Source: Muribaculaceae bacterium (GTDB lineage: Bacteria > Bacteroidota > Bacteroidia > Bacteroidales > Muribaculaceae). From it: a DNA stretch of 46,822 bases. A program made the position numbers and the translations under genes. The notes beneath the pieces were generated by a model. It made no database searches. It was given only the letters and a program-made list of their open reading frames with translations, and was not told the origin of the DNA. Numbering within the stretch: the stretch's first letter is position 1; each line of letters opens with the position of its first letter. Location: NCBI GenBank assembly GCA_029057985.1, contig JAIDYR010000050.1:1-46822 (forward strand). The letters run 5' to 3'. Below, piece after piece: positions 8,717 to 19,308 of this stretch.

Positions 8717-10006
8717 TCATGCTTCGACTTCGGGAGCCACATCATTGCCTTCGGCATCCTTATGATGATGGCCGTCTTCCTGCCCGGCGGATATAAATAG
8801 AGCCGAAAGGAGCGTAAAGACATAAGCCTGGATGAAGCTGACAAGCACGTCGAGAAGAAGCATAAAGATTGTAAAGAGCACGCTGACCACTGTCGAGGCT
8901 CCCAGTGCAGCAGCCCCGAAAGCCGCGAAGATAAAGATAAGCAGCGTCAGAGTGATTACAATCATGTGCCCACCCATCATATTGGCGAAAAGACGCACAC
9001 ACAGCGCGGCGGGTTTGGTAAAGATACCGAAGACCTCGATCATCTGCATGATGGGAAGAGGGAATTTTAGGAAGAGAGGCACGTCAGGCCAGAATATCTC
9101 CTTCCAATAATGTTTCGTGCCCAGAACGTTGGTCACGATAAAAGTCATCACTGCAAGCACCAGAGTTATTGCGATATTACCCGTCAGGTTGGCGCCTCCC
9201 GGGAATATTACGATAAGTCCGAGCAAATTCATCGTCAGGATGAAGAAAAAGCATGTAAGAAGATAGGGGGCGAATTTATTGGCTTTTGCTCCGAGCGAAC
9301 TTTTTATGACCCCGGTATAGATGAAGTCTATGAGCATTTCCATAAATCCCATACCCTTGCGCGGAGCCTTCATACCCTTACGGGCATAATACCTGGCTAC
9401 GCTCATGACCATCCAGGTGACAAGCACGGCAGCGATGAGAAGGGCAAGCACATTTTTGGTAATGGAAATATCGAAAGGACGATATTCTTTATAGTATTCA
9501 TCGCCAACCATGCAATAGCCGGGAACGACTACATGATGCGCATCGCCTCCCTTTTCAGCAAGAAGTTTAGCTGCTTCCGCCTTTGTTGCTTCCTGATCTT
9601 TTCCATCGAGCTGGAAGAGCTCCACGACTTTATTTTTATGCTCTGATACATGCGCGAGATAAAAACGATAAGTCTTGCCGTTTTTCTCCACTTCATGGAT
9701 CACGGGAGTCAATTCCTCCGTCTTCTTCCCTGTCGCCTCATTTTCGAAAACCGTCACTTCCGTCAGTTTTGCGGATGAGAAACAGAACCATGCTCCATCC
9801 TGCGCTCTGACGATGACAGGCAGCGGAATTCGATAGACATGGCTGAACGGTACTTCCCAGCCATATCCGTCTCCAAGGTGATGGAAGATAATCTCCTTGA
9901 CATCAAGCGCCTCCTTCTCATCTTCATGCCCGTCGCCGGAAGCGAAGATATTCTGAGGGAAGAGCAGCGCCATCAGAAGGGGAAGTATAAATAATAACCG
10001 TCTCAT
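8717..10006 (-). CDS. atpB: ATP synthase F0 subunit a, with long exported N-terminal domain
   Basis: Stator channel of F0. At 429 residues it is much longer than the roughly 270 of E. coli. The first 23 residues look like a signal peptide (MRRLLFILPLLMALLFPQNI), and about 150 further residues before the first core helix should lie outside the membrane in the periplasm. The core carries ALCVRLFANMMGGHMIV with the essential arginine at R338, facing the c-ring glutamate. The tail is acidic and His-rich (QEDGHHHKDAEGND). Extended a-subunits are, to my knowledge, common in Bacteroidetes. The gene starts 15 bases after the atpC stop. Confidence 0.97.
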   Translation of the reverse strand: MRRLLFILPLLMALLFPQNIFASGDGHEDEKEALDVKEIIFHHLGDGYGWEVPFSHVYRIPLPVIVRAQDGAWFCFSSAKLTEVTVFENEATGKKTEELTPVIHEVEKNGKTYRFYLAHVSEHKNKVVELFQLDGKDQEATKAEAAKLLAEKGGDAHHVVVPGYCMVGDEYYKEYRPFDISITKNVLALLIAAVLVTWMVMSVARYYARKGMKAPRKGMGFMEMLIDFIYTGVIKSSLGAKANKFAPYLLTCFFFILTMNLLGLIVIFPGGANLTGNIAITLVLAVMTFIVTNVLGTKHYWKEIFWPDVPLFLKFPLPIMQMIEVFGIFTKPAALCVRLFANMMGGHMIVITLTLLIFIFAAFGAAALGASTVVSVLFTIFMLLLDVLVSFIQAYVFTLLSALFISAGQEDGHHHKDAEGNDVAPEVEA

Positions 10007-10021
10007 GGGTATTAATGATCT

Positions 10022-10258
10022 TTAGTAGACGCAGACTGCGATCACATTGTTATCGACATCGACAAGTCCGCCTTTAATTTCGACGCTCTTCTCAGCTCCC
10101 TCGGGAGTACGATATTTCACGCTTCCGGCCTGAAGTACGGAAATCAGAGGAGCATGATTCTTCAGCACGGTGAAACTTCCGAGTGCTCCGGGAAGAGTGA
10201 CGGATTCCGCCTCTCCTTTGAAAAGGATCTCGTGTGAAGAGATGAGTTCAAGTGTCAT
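10022..10258 (-). CDS. atpC: ATP synthase F1 subunit epsilon (short form)
   Basis: Central-stalk subunit, 78 residues. Only the N-terminal beta-sandwich is present (LISSHEILFKGEAESVTLPG ... GSFTVLKNHAPLISVLQAG). The C-terminal two-helix domain that inhibits ATP hydrolysis in E. coli is missing; short epsilons are usual in Bacteroidetes. It is encoded 20 bases after atpD and 15 bases before atpB. Confidence 0.95.
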   Translation of the reverse strand: MTLELISSHEILFKGEAESVTLPGALGSFTVLKNHAPLISVLQAGSVKYRTPEGAEKSVEIKGGLVDVDNNVIAVCVY

Positions 10259-10278
10259 CGTCGGATAGTTATTAATTA

Positions 10279-11830
<1,552 letters not shown>

Positions 11831-11889
11831 CAGAATTCAGGTTAGCTGTTAGGATTAGATTTATTGTTAAGATTAATTGTCTCCGGAAA

Positions 11890-12966
11890 TTAGAAATGCC
11901 AGTTGAGAGCTACGAACACTGCCATAAGTATAAGATTGGCGAGTGAAAGAGGCATAAGGTATTTCCATTCGAAAGAGAGAAGCTGGTCGATACGTACGCG
12001 CGGGAACGTCCACTTGAACCAGATGATGATAAAGGAGATAAAGAAGGCCTTACCAAGGAACCACACGATTGAAGGGATATAGTTCATGATGTTATTAAAG
12101 GCTTCCCATCCCGGGATGTGAAGAGGCATCCATCCGCCAAGGAACATAAGGGAAGCGATACCCGATACAATGAAGAGGTTGAGATATTCGGCAAGGTAAT
12201 AAAAACCGAAGGTGATGCCGGAGTACTCCGTATGATAACCGGCCACAAGTTCATGCTCGGCTTCCGGAAGGTCGAAAGGACCGCGATTGGTCTCGGCCGT
12301 AGCAGCAACTATATATATAAGGAATGCGATGATGGCGGGAATGTGGCCGCGGAAAAGAAACCATGCGCTTTCCTGCTCCATCACCAGTTCGGTGATATTC
12401 ATCGTGCCGGCAAAGAGTACGATAGTGATGATGGAAAGACCAAGAGATATCTCATAGCTGACCATCTGAGCGCCGCTTCGGATCGCACCGATAAGAGTAT
12501 ATTTATTGTTGGATGCCCAGCCGGCAAGAAGGATACCGAGGACTCCTACCGAAGAAACGGCGAGAATGAAGAAGATGCCGATATTAAAGTTAATGATCTG
12601 GAGGCCGTTACCCCAAGGCAGACAAGCCAGCATCGTCACAGAAGACACGATAACGATAAAAGGAGCAAGACGGAAGAGGAATTTATCCGTATTCTTTATG
12701 CTTATAATCTCCTTGATAAGGATCTTGAACATGTCGGCAAAGACCTGAAGAAGACCCCATTTACCCACACGCATCGGGCCGAGACGGCATTGGAACCATG
12801 CGCAGAGCTTGCGTTCATATAAAATATAGAAGAGCGCAAGCACTGTATATGCGCCCAGAATGGCCACTGCGATCAGCACACATTCAATCAACACGGCTGC
12901 CCACTCAGGCATCACGCCGAGAAGCAGATCATTGAAAGCCGTGGTCCATTGTCCAAAATCAAACAT
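11890..12966 (-). CDS. nuoH: NADH-quinone oxidoreductase subunit H
   Basis: Membrane subunit of complex I that forms most of the quinone cavity and joins the membrane and peripheral arms, 358 residues. Conserved stretches are YERKLCAWFQCRLGPMRVGK, GLLQVFADMFKILIKE and ETNRGPFDLPEAEHELVAGY with its acidic cluster, followed by HTEYSGITFG. The C-terminus FPRVRIDQLLSFEWKYLMPL is typical. It ends the first half of the nuo genes; nuoI, normally next, lies about 7 kb further on beyond the ATP synthase genes. Confidence 0.98.
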   Translation of the reverse strand: MFDFGQWTTAFNDLLLGVMPEWAAVLIECVLIAVAILGAYTVLALFYILYERKLCAWFQCRLGPMRVGKWGLLQVFADMFKILIKEIISIKNTDKFLFRLAPFIVIVSSVTMLACLPWGNGLQIINFNIGIFFILAVSSVGVLGILLAGWASNNKYTLIGAIRSGAQMVSYEISLGLSIITIVLFAGTMNITELVMEQESAWFLFRGHIPAIIAFLIYIVAATAETNRGPFDLPEAEHELVAGYHTEYSGITFGFYYLAEYLNLFIVSGIASLMFLGGWMPLHIPGWEAFNNIMNYIPSIVWFLGKAFFISFIIIWFKWTFPRVRIDQLLSFEWKYLMPLSLANLILMAVFVALNWHF

Positions 12967-12996
12967 AACGTTCTGTTGATTATTTAATTAACTGAT

Positions 12997-14634
12997 TTAT
13001 CGATCGATATCGGGGATTACGAAGTCAAGAGCGGCGCCGATTGTGATCAGGTCGGCAATCATATAGCCCTGGCAGCAGAGGTCCATGACTCCAATGAGAT
13101 TGAAGCAGGGACTCTGGAAATGCACACGATAAGGATTCTTGGTGCCGTCTGATTCGATGTAGACTCCGAAAGTGCCACGAGAGGCCTCTACCTGGGCATA
13201 CCAATGTCCGACAGGCAGCTTCACGACCTTTGGCACGTTTAACGCGCGGATATCTCCTTCCGGAATATTATCAACGAGTTGCTCAAGAATCTTACAACTC
13301 TGTTCGATCTCGCGCATGCGGACCATATAGCGGGCGAATGAGTCGCAACCGGTCTCAAGACATTCTTCGAATTGAAGTTCGTCGTAGATTGCATACGGAC
13401 GCACCTTGCGGCAGTCACAGCTCCAGTTGGATCCGCGACCCGAAGGTCCTGTGATAGCATAGTTGATCGCATCCTCTTTTGAAAGATGGCCCACTTCCTT
13501 CAGACGGTTCTGAGCGATGATATTACCGGTGAAGACAGTATGATATTCTTTCAGACGCGAAGGCATGATTTTAAGAAGTTCTTTTACATCCTTCTGAAAA
13601 TCCGGATGGAGATCAGCTATTACGCCGCCAATGACGTTATAGTTCATTGACATGCGGGCACCGCATGTCTTTTCAAAAATATCAAGAACTTGCTCGCGCT
13701 CCCGGAAGCCATAAAAGAATGCTGTAGTGGCTCCGAGGTCCATCGCTGTACATCCGAATGCCAGCAAATGGCTCGATATACGCATAAGCTCATCCATCAT
13801 GACGCGGATAACTTGTGCACGACGCGGGACTTCCAGTCCGAGAGCTTTTTCGATACACATGCAGAGGCAGTGACGGTTCTGATGAGCCGACATATAATCC
13901 ATGCGGTCGGTAAAGTGAAGAATCTGAGGATAGCCGAGGCTTTCAGAAAGTTTTTCAATTCCGCGATGGATATAGCCCGACATCATATCAACCTTCTTGA
14001 TAGTCTCGCCGTCGACGCTTGCGCGCATACGCATGACGCCATGAGTCGAAGGGTGCTGCGGACCGAAGTTGACTACGTATTCATCCTCTTCGAATACCTT
14101 TCCGGGCACTTTCTTTATCTTTCCGTTCTCATCCTGAACATAAGAGACAGTGTCGTCCTCATTAATTTCATCGTTAAGACGAATGGGATTCTTCTCAGGG
14201 CTTGCATCATAATCTTTACGGAGGGGATGTCCTACCCAGTCATTACGCAGGAACATTCTGCGCATGTCGGGGTGATTTATAAATTTGATGCCGAAGAAGT
14301 CATATACCTCACGCTCCTGGAAATTCGCAACTTTCCAGATATCGGAGACAGTATGGATAAAAGGCTTATTCTTATCGGGAGCTACGACCTTTACCTCAAG
14401 AATATCCCATCCACGGGAAGTTGAGGTAAGATAATACATGACGCCCAGACTTTCCTTCCAGTCCATGCCGACTACTGCCGTCAGGACATCGAAGCCCAGA
14501 CGCGGGTCGTCGTGAAGAGTGCGTGCGAACTCATGCCATTTTTCCTCAGGCACATTCACCTGAAGGGATTCGCCGCCTTCGACGAATGTAGCTTCCGGGC
14601 ATACGCTGCTGATAATTTCCTTTATATCGCTCAT
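12997..14634 (-). CDS. nuoCD: NADH-quinone oxidoreductase subunit C/D fusion
   Basis: One 545-residue polypeptide with the NuoC (30 kDa) domain at about residues 1-150 (NFQEREVYDFFGIKFINHPD and FLRNDWVGHPLRKDY) and the NuoD (49 kDa) domain from about 185. The NuoD part shows FGPQHPSTHG with H194 and H198 of the quinone site, GYIHRGIEKL, DRMDYMSAHQN and the C-terminal LDFVIPDIDR. Fused C/D subunits occur in several groups including Bacteroidetes and E. coli. It lies 51 bases after nuoB and 30 before nuoH. Confidence 0.97.
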   Translation of the reverse strand: MSDIKEIISSVCPEATFVEGGESLQVNVPEEKWHEFARTLHDDPRLGFDVLTAVVGMDWKESLGVMYYLTSTSRGWDILEVKVVAPDKNKPFIHTVSDIWKVANFQEREVYDFFGIKFINHPDMRRMFLRNDWVGHPLRKDYDASPEKNPIRLNDEINEDDTVSYVQDENGKIKKVPGKVFEEDEYVVNFGPQHPSTHGVMRMRASVDGETIKKVDMMSGYIHRGIEKLSESLGYPQILHFTDRMDYMSAHQNRHCLCMCIEKALGLEVPRRAQVIRVMMDELMRISSHLLAFGCTAMDLGATTAFFYGFREREQVLDIFEKTCGARMSMNYNVIGGVIADLHPDFQKDVKELLKIMPSRLKEYHTVFTGNIIAQNRLKEVGHLSKEDAINYAITGPSGRGSNWSCDCRKVRPYAIYDELQFEECLETGCDSFARYMVRMREIEQSCKILEQLVDNIPEGDIRALNVPKVVKLPVGHWYAQVEASRGTFGVYIESDGTKNPYRVHFQSPCFNLIGVMDLCCQGYMIADLITIGAALDFVIPDIDR

Positions 14635-14685
14635 GATTGTGATATTGTCAGTATTAGAGGGATTTGGATTCGGAGAGATGAAAAA

Positions 14686-15297
14686 TCAGGAGAGAAGACC
14701 GCGATCTTCCGGATGGGAAGCAAAGAATTCCTCACGTTTCTGCTTGCGGTTGATACCTCCGAAGAATTTCTGAACCTTGATCTTACGCTGAAGCTGCATC
14801 AAGCCATAGAAAAATGCCTCCGGACGAGGCGGGCAACCGGGGATATAAACATCGACAGGAAGAATCTGATCTACGCCCGGCACGACACAATAACTTTTCT
14901 TGAAAGGGCCGCCTGAAACGGCGCAGCCACCGCATGCAATTACATATTTAGGTTCGGCAAGCTGCTCGTAGAGTCGGATCATCGCCGGAGCCATACGATG
15001 CACTATCGTGCCCTGCACCATAATATAATCAGCCTGACGAGGGCTATTGCGCGCAACCTCAAAGCCGAAACGTGCCATATCATAACGAGCAGCGCCAAGA
15101 CTCATAAATTCGATAGCGCAGCATGACGTGCCGAAACAAAGAGGCCAAAGAGAATTCGAAATACCCCAGTTGATCAACTGGTTGAGGTTGCCCACAGCCA
15201 CATTGGCTCCGGTAGCATTGAGTTCTTCTACGAGTTTGTCGATATATTCGTTGTCCTTGAAGTCCTCATGCTTCATGCTTTTAATCTTCACTTCCAT
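14686..15297 (-). CDS. nuoB: NADH-quinone oxidoreductase subunit B
   Basis: Peripheral subunit that holds the terminal 4Fe-4S cluster N2, 203 residues. Ligand cysteines are visible in [12 protein letters not shown] (C59, C60), [10 protein letters not shown] and [11 protein letters not shown]. The start at 15297 overlaps the nuoA stop by 10 bases (coding-strand ATGGAAGTGA), which favours this start and coupled translation; a second ATG at 15276 is possible. The tail after residue 170 is basic. Confidence 0.97.
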   Translation of the reverse strand: MEVKIKSMKHEDFKDNEYIDKLVEELNATGANVAVGNLNQLINWGISNSLWPLCFGTSCCAIEFMSLGAARYDMARFGFEVARNSPRQADYIMVQGTIVHRMAPAMIRLYEQLAEPKYVIACGGCAVSGGPFKKSYCVVPGVDQILPVDVYIPGCPPRPEAFFYGLMQLQRKIKVQKFFGGINRKQKREEFFASHPEDRGLLS

Positions 15298-15659
15298 TTC
15301 AACGCTCCTTTCTTCCAGGCATAAGCCAGACCTAAGATAAGAATAACCATGAAGATGCCGATGCAGAGCAGACTGTTGGTGCCGAGATCACGCGCGACAA
15401 CCGCCCATGGATACAGGAACACTGTCTCCACATCGAAAATCAGGAAGAGAATTGCGAAGATGTAATAGCCCGTCTTAAACTGAATCATGGATTCGCCGCG
15501 AGTGGGAATACCGCACTCGTACGTTTCGGATTTCTTCACAGTATAAGACTTCGGCGAAATCAATTTTGCTATCACCGTAGCGGCCACAACGAGCAAAATG
15601 CCCGTCAGCACTGCCGTAATCGCCAGCGCACCATTGCCGATCTCCAATAATAAACTCAT
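15288..15659 (-). CDS. nuoA: NADH-quinone oxidoreductase subunit A
   Basis: Small three-helix membrane subunit of complex I, 123 residues, first gene of the nuo-atp-nuo cluster. The conserved TM1-TM2 loop [10 protein letters not shown] is present, as are [20 protein letters not shown] with its acidic residues and [13 protein letters not shown] consensus Bacteroidetes promoter lies about 75 bases upstream, and a small hairpin sits in the leader. Confidence 0.97.
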   Translation of the reverse strand: MSLLLEIGNGALAITAVLTGILLVVAATVIAKLISPKSYTVKKSETYECGIPTRGESMIQFKTGYYIFAILFLIFDVETVFLYPWAVVARDLGTNSLLCIGIFMVILILGLAYAWKKGALKWK

Positions 15660-15693
15660 TTTATCTATTGATAGTTAGGTAATTACTCTTATA

Positions 15694-15707
15694 GTTGCGA
15701 AAGCAAC
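15694..15707 (-). promoter_or_regulatory. Small leader hairpin upstream of nuoA
   Basis: GTTGC and GCAAC form a 5-bp perfect stem around a 4-base loop, lying between the predicted transcription start and the nuoA start codon. A further GTTGC copy follows at 15712-15716. It could affect translation or mRNA stability; nothing more can be said. Confidence 0.35.
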
Positions 15708-15732
15708 AGTCGTTGCTCGCGTAAATTATCCA

Positions 15733-15763
15733 CAAAGATATTTAAAAAATCTTAAATTTCAAA
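15733..15763 (-). promoter_or_regulatory. Promoter of the nuoA-led energy cluster
   Basis: On the minus strand the -33 box TTTG (15760-15763) and the -7 box TATCTTTG (15733-15740) are separated by 19 bases, matching the Bacteroidetes housekeeping consensus TTTG-N19-21-TAnnTTTG. Transcription should start near 15726, giving a leader of about 67 bases before nuoA. Confidence 0.8.
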
Positions 15764-15805
15764 AATTTTAGACATTAATCTTTTGTTACGCAGAGCGACA
15801 CAGGA

Positions 15806-16714
15806 TTACTGCACTTTGAAGGAGGCGCAGCTGCTGCCGTTGAAGCTTCCGTGGAATACGCCTTTCACCGTATATTGGCATGCTACCTGAGTCATATCCT
15901 CAGAACTTGTCTCGATAGTGAATTTATCGAATGTGTAGGCCGGATAGGGAGTGAGTTCACCGGATTCGAGCATCTCGGGCACGATATTCTCCACATTTAT
16001 GCGATAGCCGTTGCGACCCAGTTCTACAGGAAGATCCTTAAGCACTACTCCCTGGAGAGGACGGGGCATCTGCTGGGCAAACTTGATATTGTAGATTATG
16101 ACGTCGGCTGAAGCCATATCGGAAGAGAAATGTATGCGATAGACTGCATCATTGGTCTTATATGTCTGATCCGCTTCGCCGAATGTATAGGTAGTAGTGG
16201 TCTCTCCGCGGAAGAATGGATCCATACTGAATGTCTTGACCAGCGCATCGGGAGTCTGATAGCTCATCACGAGCATCGTCGGGATGAGCAGCGGACGGAA
16301 AGGATCGCCGGGCACTTCATAATTATATACAGCGGAAGTATAGAATCCGAAGAGTCTCGTAATCTCTTGCCCGTTGCTTAGTTTAGCTGTGCCGCGAGCA
16401 AAGTTGCCTGATACGTATCCGCCTGCAGACACTGCCAGACAATCCATTTCATTGGAAGTGAATGAAAGATCATTGCGTCCATCGGGTTCGAAGTTGGACG
16501 TGCTGACCGTTATCCTATTCTTTACTCCATCGAGACGTAGATTATAGGTGCATGAAGCATTGACCACCACAGGCTTCGAAGGATCATTAGGAATGATATA
16601 ATTGCTTACTGTAGATGAATACGACACAAGATTCTCGGGTTCTCCGAGACATGATGACAGTCCCATCGACATCCCGCCGAGGGTCAATCCCAAGATTAAA
16701 TTCTTTATTGTCAT
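15806..16714 (-). CDS. Predicted outer-membrane or periplasmic lipoprotein, unknown family
   Basis: 302 residues. The N-terminus MTIKNLILGLTLGGMSMGLS ends in a lipobox LSSC, so Cys22 should be lipidated. The residues after it (LGEPEN) do not settle the final membrane. The rest is polar and beta-rich with no motif I recognise. It lies just downstream of a TonB-dependent receptor on the same strand but has its own promoter, overlapping the end of the receptor gene. The pairing suggests an accessory surface or periplasmic protein for the same uptake system; that is inference. No terminator is visible between it and the nuo promoter. Confidence 0.85.
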   Translation of the reverse strand: MTIKNLILGLTLGGMSMGLSSCLGEPENLVSYSSTVSNYIIPNDPSKPVVVNASCTYNLRLDGVKNRITVSTSNFEPDGRNDLSFTSNEMDCLAVSAGGYVSGNFARGTAKLSNGQEITRLFGFYTSAVYNYEVPGDPFRPLLIPTMLVMSYQTPDALVKTFSMDPFFRGETTTTYTFGEADQTYKTNDAVYRIHFSSDMASADVIIYNIKFAQQMPRPLQGVVLKDLPVELGRNGYRINVENIVPEMLESGELTPYPAYTFDKFTIETSSEDMTQVACQYTVKGVFHGSFNGSSCASFKVQ

Positions 16715-16757
16715 GATGTTAAGTTGAATAGTCAGATTAAGAAACGATTTTATCCGT

Positions 16758-16789
16758 CAAAGTTAATAACTTTTTCCGATATATGCAAA
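16758..16789 (-). promoter_or_regulatory. Promoter of the lipoprotein gene
   Basis: On the minus strand TTTG (16786-16789), 20 bases, then TAACTTTG (16758-16765). This matches the Bacteroidetes consensus and sits in the 78-base gap after the receptor gene, 44 bases before the lipoprotein start. Confidence 0.72.
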
Positions 16790-16792
16790 TCG

Positions 16793-19138
16793 TCAGAAAT
16801 GAGCGCGTATTGTAACTCCGACCTGAGTAGACTTGCCCCGCTGAAGGAATTCGTTGCCCATCGAGAGGAAATAGAATGTGGAATAGCGGGTATTGGTCAG
16901 GTTTGTACCCCAGAGTTCCAGGCTCCATTTCGGAGCCTTATAGGCAAGATTGACACCCAGCAATCCGTAGAATTTCTGACTGAGAGTATTGGCTTCATTC
17001 CAATAAATATTACCTGCTCCATTGAAATTTGCGGATACTTCAATAAAGTATTTACCTTTTGAATTGACGGGTTGCAGATAAGTTGCCTGAATAAACAATG
17101 TGTTGGACGGGGCGTAAGGCACACGCTTACCTTTATAGTCGTTAAGGCCATCCTGAAACTTCACAAACCGAGCATTGGTATATCCGTAGGTAGCCATCAG
17201 GTTGAGATTTGTGATAGGATTATAATCGAATGTAATCTCTCCGCCGAGGCTGCGTGTCCTACCGGCGTTGGTCATCATTCGACCTGTCGTCTGCCCCGGA
17301 GGGAAGACCGTCAGTTGCTGGTCGCGGCAGTCGATATAGAACAACGAAAAGTCTAATCTCATCTTTTCATCAAGCAGATTCAGATGGCTTCCGATTTCAA
17401 AACTCCAGCTCTTCTCAGGCTTATAACTCACTATATCCTCAATTGAATATTGGGATGCGAGACCCATGAACTCCATTAATTTCTGCTGAAGCACGTCGGA
17501 GAACATCTGAGTGTTGAATCCTCCGGCCTTGAAGCCTTTGCCTATCGTAGCGTAGACATTGCTCCCCTCTTCCCCATTGAAATTATAGACTGCACTGACC
17601 TTAGGGGAAAACTGAAAATAATGATTAGTAAGTTTTCCCGACATGGCTATCTCCACAGGGACATGGCGATATACATCCGCATCAACAGGAATCGGCAGAA
17701 TTCCCGAAGGATTGGAATACATCGTATATCCCGACTTGCAGTAGCTCCCGTAGTCAAGTCTCACATGCTCATAGTCCATGCGGATTCCGGCAGCAAAATT
17801 CCAATTTCCGAGTTCATAACGGGATTCATGATATATGGCGAAGCCTCCCGAAGGCATTGTGAAGTCGCTATGAAGAGGCATCTGATCAGAATCCCACCTG
17901 ATAGGATAATAAGGATTGGCGTCATTGCGGTGTTTCACTATAAGATTTGCGATACCATCCTCTTTGAATGTGACAGGAGCCTTCATGCGCTGCCGACGGA
18001 AGAAGCCGTAGGCTCCGACCATCCAGTTATAATATCCGGATGCAGCTGACCCTTTAAGCATTAGATCTTGAGTAAGAGAGGTTTCACGCTTTTTTTGAGT
18101 CAATGTAAAGTAAGGGAGGGGGAGGAAATCCTGATCGAGAGTCATCGTGTCATCAAGATACTGAAGCGTGGTGACCGACATCAAGGTGAGATCTCTTGGT
18201 AACGAGGCATTTACCGTCAAGCCGTCGGTCAGCATAAAGCGACGATAGAAGCAAGTATCGTTGTAGGAAATAACTCCGCTTTCTACGGATTCATAGGCGT
18301 ATCCGCCCTGCCGGAGCAGAGAGAAACTTGCCACATTTGAGATCTTGACTTTCGAAGAGGGATTGATATAGTTCTTGAGACGCATACCTCCATAGACCTC
18401 TTTGTCAACAGTCCGCCCGTTGTATTCATTGATAAATTTGCCACCGTAGCGATAAAAGTTGCCGGAAGCGGACATAGCTGTCACATCAGAGAATTTATGG
18501 TACCATCCCAAATTGAATTTGAAAAGAGAATTAAGCCCTACCATCACCGTCGAACGCCACCCCTGCCATTCGAGTGGGGACAGAGTCCGGATATTTATCA
18601 TTCCTGTCATAGTGTTACGCCCGAAGAGCGACGATTGGGGACCTCGCAACATCTCCATCGAAGCTACATCGGCCACATCGAAATCATAGGCATCCTTGCT
18701 CAGAATCCCGACATTATCGACAGTCAGACCGACGGCAGGCTGATCCATACGGGCTCCTATACCGCGCACATAAATAGATGATGTGATGCGCGACCCATAG
18801 TCAGGAACATAAAAATTGGGGACTACATCGCTCATCCCTTTTACTCCGACAGCTCCGAGGCTCTCAGCTCTTGCTGAAGATATATGATTGCCCGATTGAG
18901 GACGAAGCCGGTAATTGGATTGCCCTTTAACGGCAACCACATCGAGTTCGTCGAGCAATGTAGCCGTATAAGGGAGAAGAGAATCAACGGAATACGCCTG
19001 CTCATCGCGGGCGACGACCACCACTTCATTATCTATCTTCTCCGGCATTTCAGGAAGAGTCACTTTCGGAGCCGCCGTAGCGGATCCCGCCAGGCAGACA
19101 ACCATAATGACATATAACATTCGCATATATGGAATCAC
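16793..19138 (-). CDS. TonB-dependent outer membrane receptor
   Basis: 781-residue outer-membrane transporter. There is a signal peptide of about 22 residues (MIPYMRMLYVIMVVCLAGSA; starting at the second Met is possible) and a TonB-box-like NEVVVVARDE near residue 37. A plug domain follows, with SDVVPNFYVPDYGSRITSSI, YVRGIGARMDQPAVGLTVDN and MEMLRGPQSSLFGRNTMTGM. A large beta barrel ends in aromatic GVTIRAHF. It has no N-terminal carboxypeptidase-regulatory-like domain, so it is not a SusC-type glycan receptor. A siderophore, metal or small-molecule ligand is more likely, but no substrate can be read from the sequence. A divergent promoter region is shared with the serine dehydratase gene. 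Confidence 0.93.
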   Translation of the reverse strand: MIPYMRMLYVIMVVCLAGSATAAPKVTLPEMPEKIDNEVVVVARDEQAYSVDSLLPYTATLLDELDVVAVKGQSNYRLRPQSGNHISSARAESLGAVGVKGMSDVVPNFYVPDYGSRITSSIYVRGIGARMDQPAVGLTVDNVGILSKDAYDFDVADVASMEMLRGPQSSLFGRNTMTGMINIRTLSPLEWQGWRSTVMVGLNSLFKFNLGWYHKFSDVTAMSASGNFYRYGGKFINEYNGRTVDKEVYGGMRLKNYINPSSKVKISNVASFSLLRQGGYAYESVESGVISYNDTCFYRRFMLTDGLTVNASLPRDLTLMSVTTLQYLDDTMTLDQDFLPLPYFTLTQKKRETSLTQDLMLKGSAASGYYNWMVGAYGFFRRQRMKAPVTFKEDGIANLIVKHRNDANPYYPIRWDSDQMPLHSDFTMPSGGFAIYHESRYELGNWNFAAGIRMDYEHVRLDYGSYCKSGYTMYSNPSGILPIPVDADVYRHVPVEIAMSGKLTNHYFQFSPKVSAVYNFNGEEGSNVYATIGKGFKAGGFNTQMFSDVLQQKLMEFMGLASQYSIEDIVSYKPEKSWSFEIGSHLNLLDEKMRLDFSLFYIDCRDQQLTVFPPGQTTGRMMTNAGRTRSLGGEITFDYNPITNLNLMATYGYTNARFVKFQDGLNDYKGKRVPYAPSNTLFIQATYLQPVNSKGKYFIEVSANFNGAGNIYWNEANTLSQKFYGLLGVNLAYKAPKWSLELWGTNLTNTRYSTFYFLSMGNEFLQRGKSTQVGVTIRAHF

Positions 19139-19169
19139 AATTCAATCATTGTCAATGGTAATGAATTTG

Positions 19170-19199
19170 CAAAGTTACAAATTTTCGGGCATAATCAAA
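19170..19199 (-). promoter_or_regulatory. Probable promoter of the TonB receptor
   Basis: On the minus strand TAACTTTG (19170-19177) fits the -7 consensus. TTTG at 19196-19199 is the -33 box at 18 bases, slightly short of the usual 19-21. The predicted leader is about 25 bases. Confidence 0.55.
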
Positions 19200-19208
19200 A
19201 GTGCCAAT

Positions 19209-19240
19209 GTTGCGGGAGTACAAATATTTTTGTAATTTTG
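19209..19240 (+). promoter_or_regulatory. Probable promoter of the serine dehydratase-RNase Z operon
   Basis: GTTG (19209-19212), 20 bases, TAATTTTG (19233-19240) on the plus strand. The -7 region TTTGTAATTTTG is identical to that found before enolase at 45752-45763, which supports it. Confidence 0.65.
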
Positions 19241-19308
19241 CTGATAATTCCAATTCGCGTCCTGACAAACGAAAAGATTAATTTTCGCGAATTTAAAGAG
19301 AAACGACC

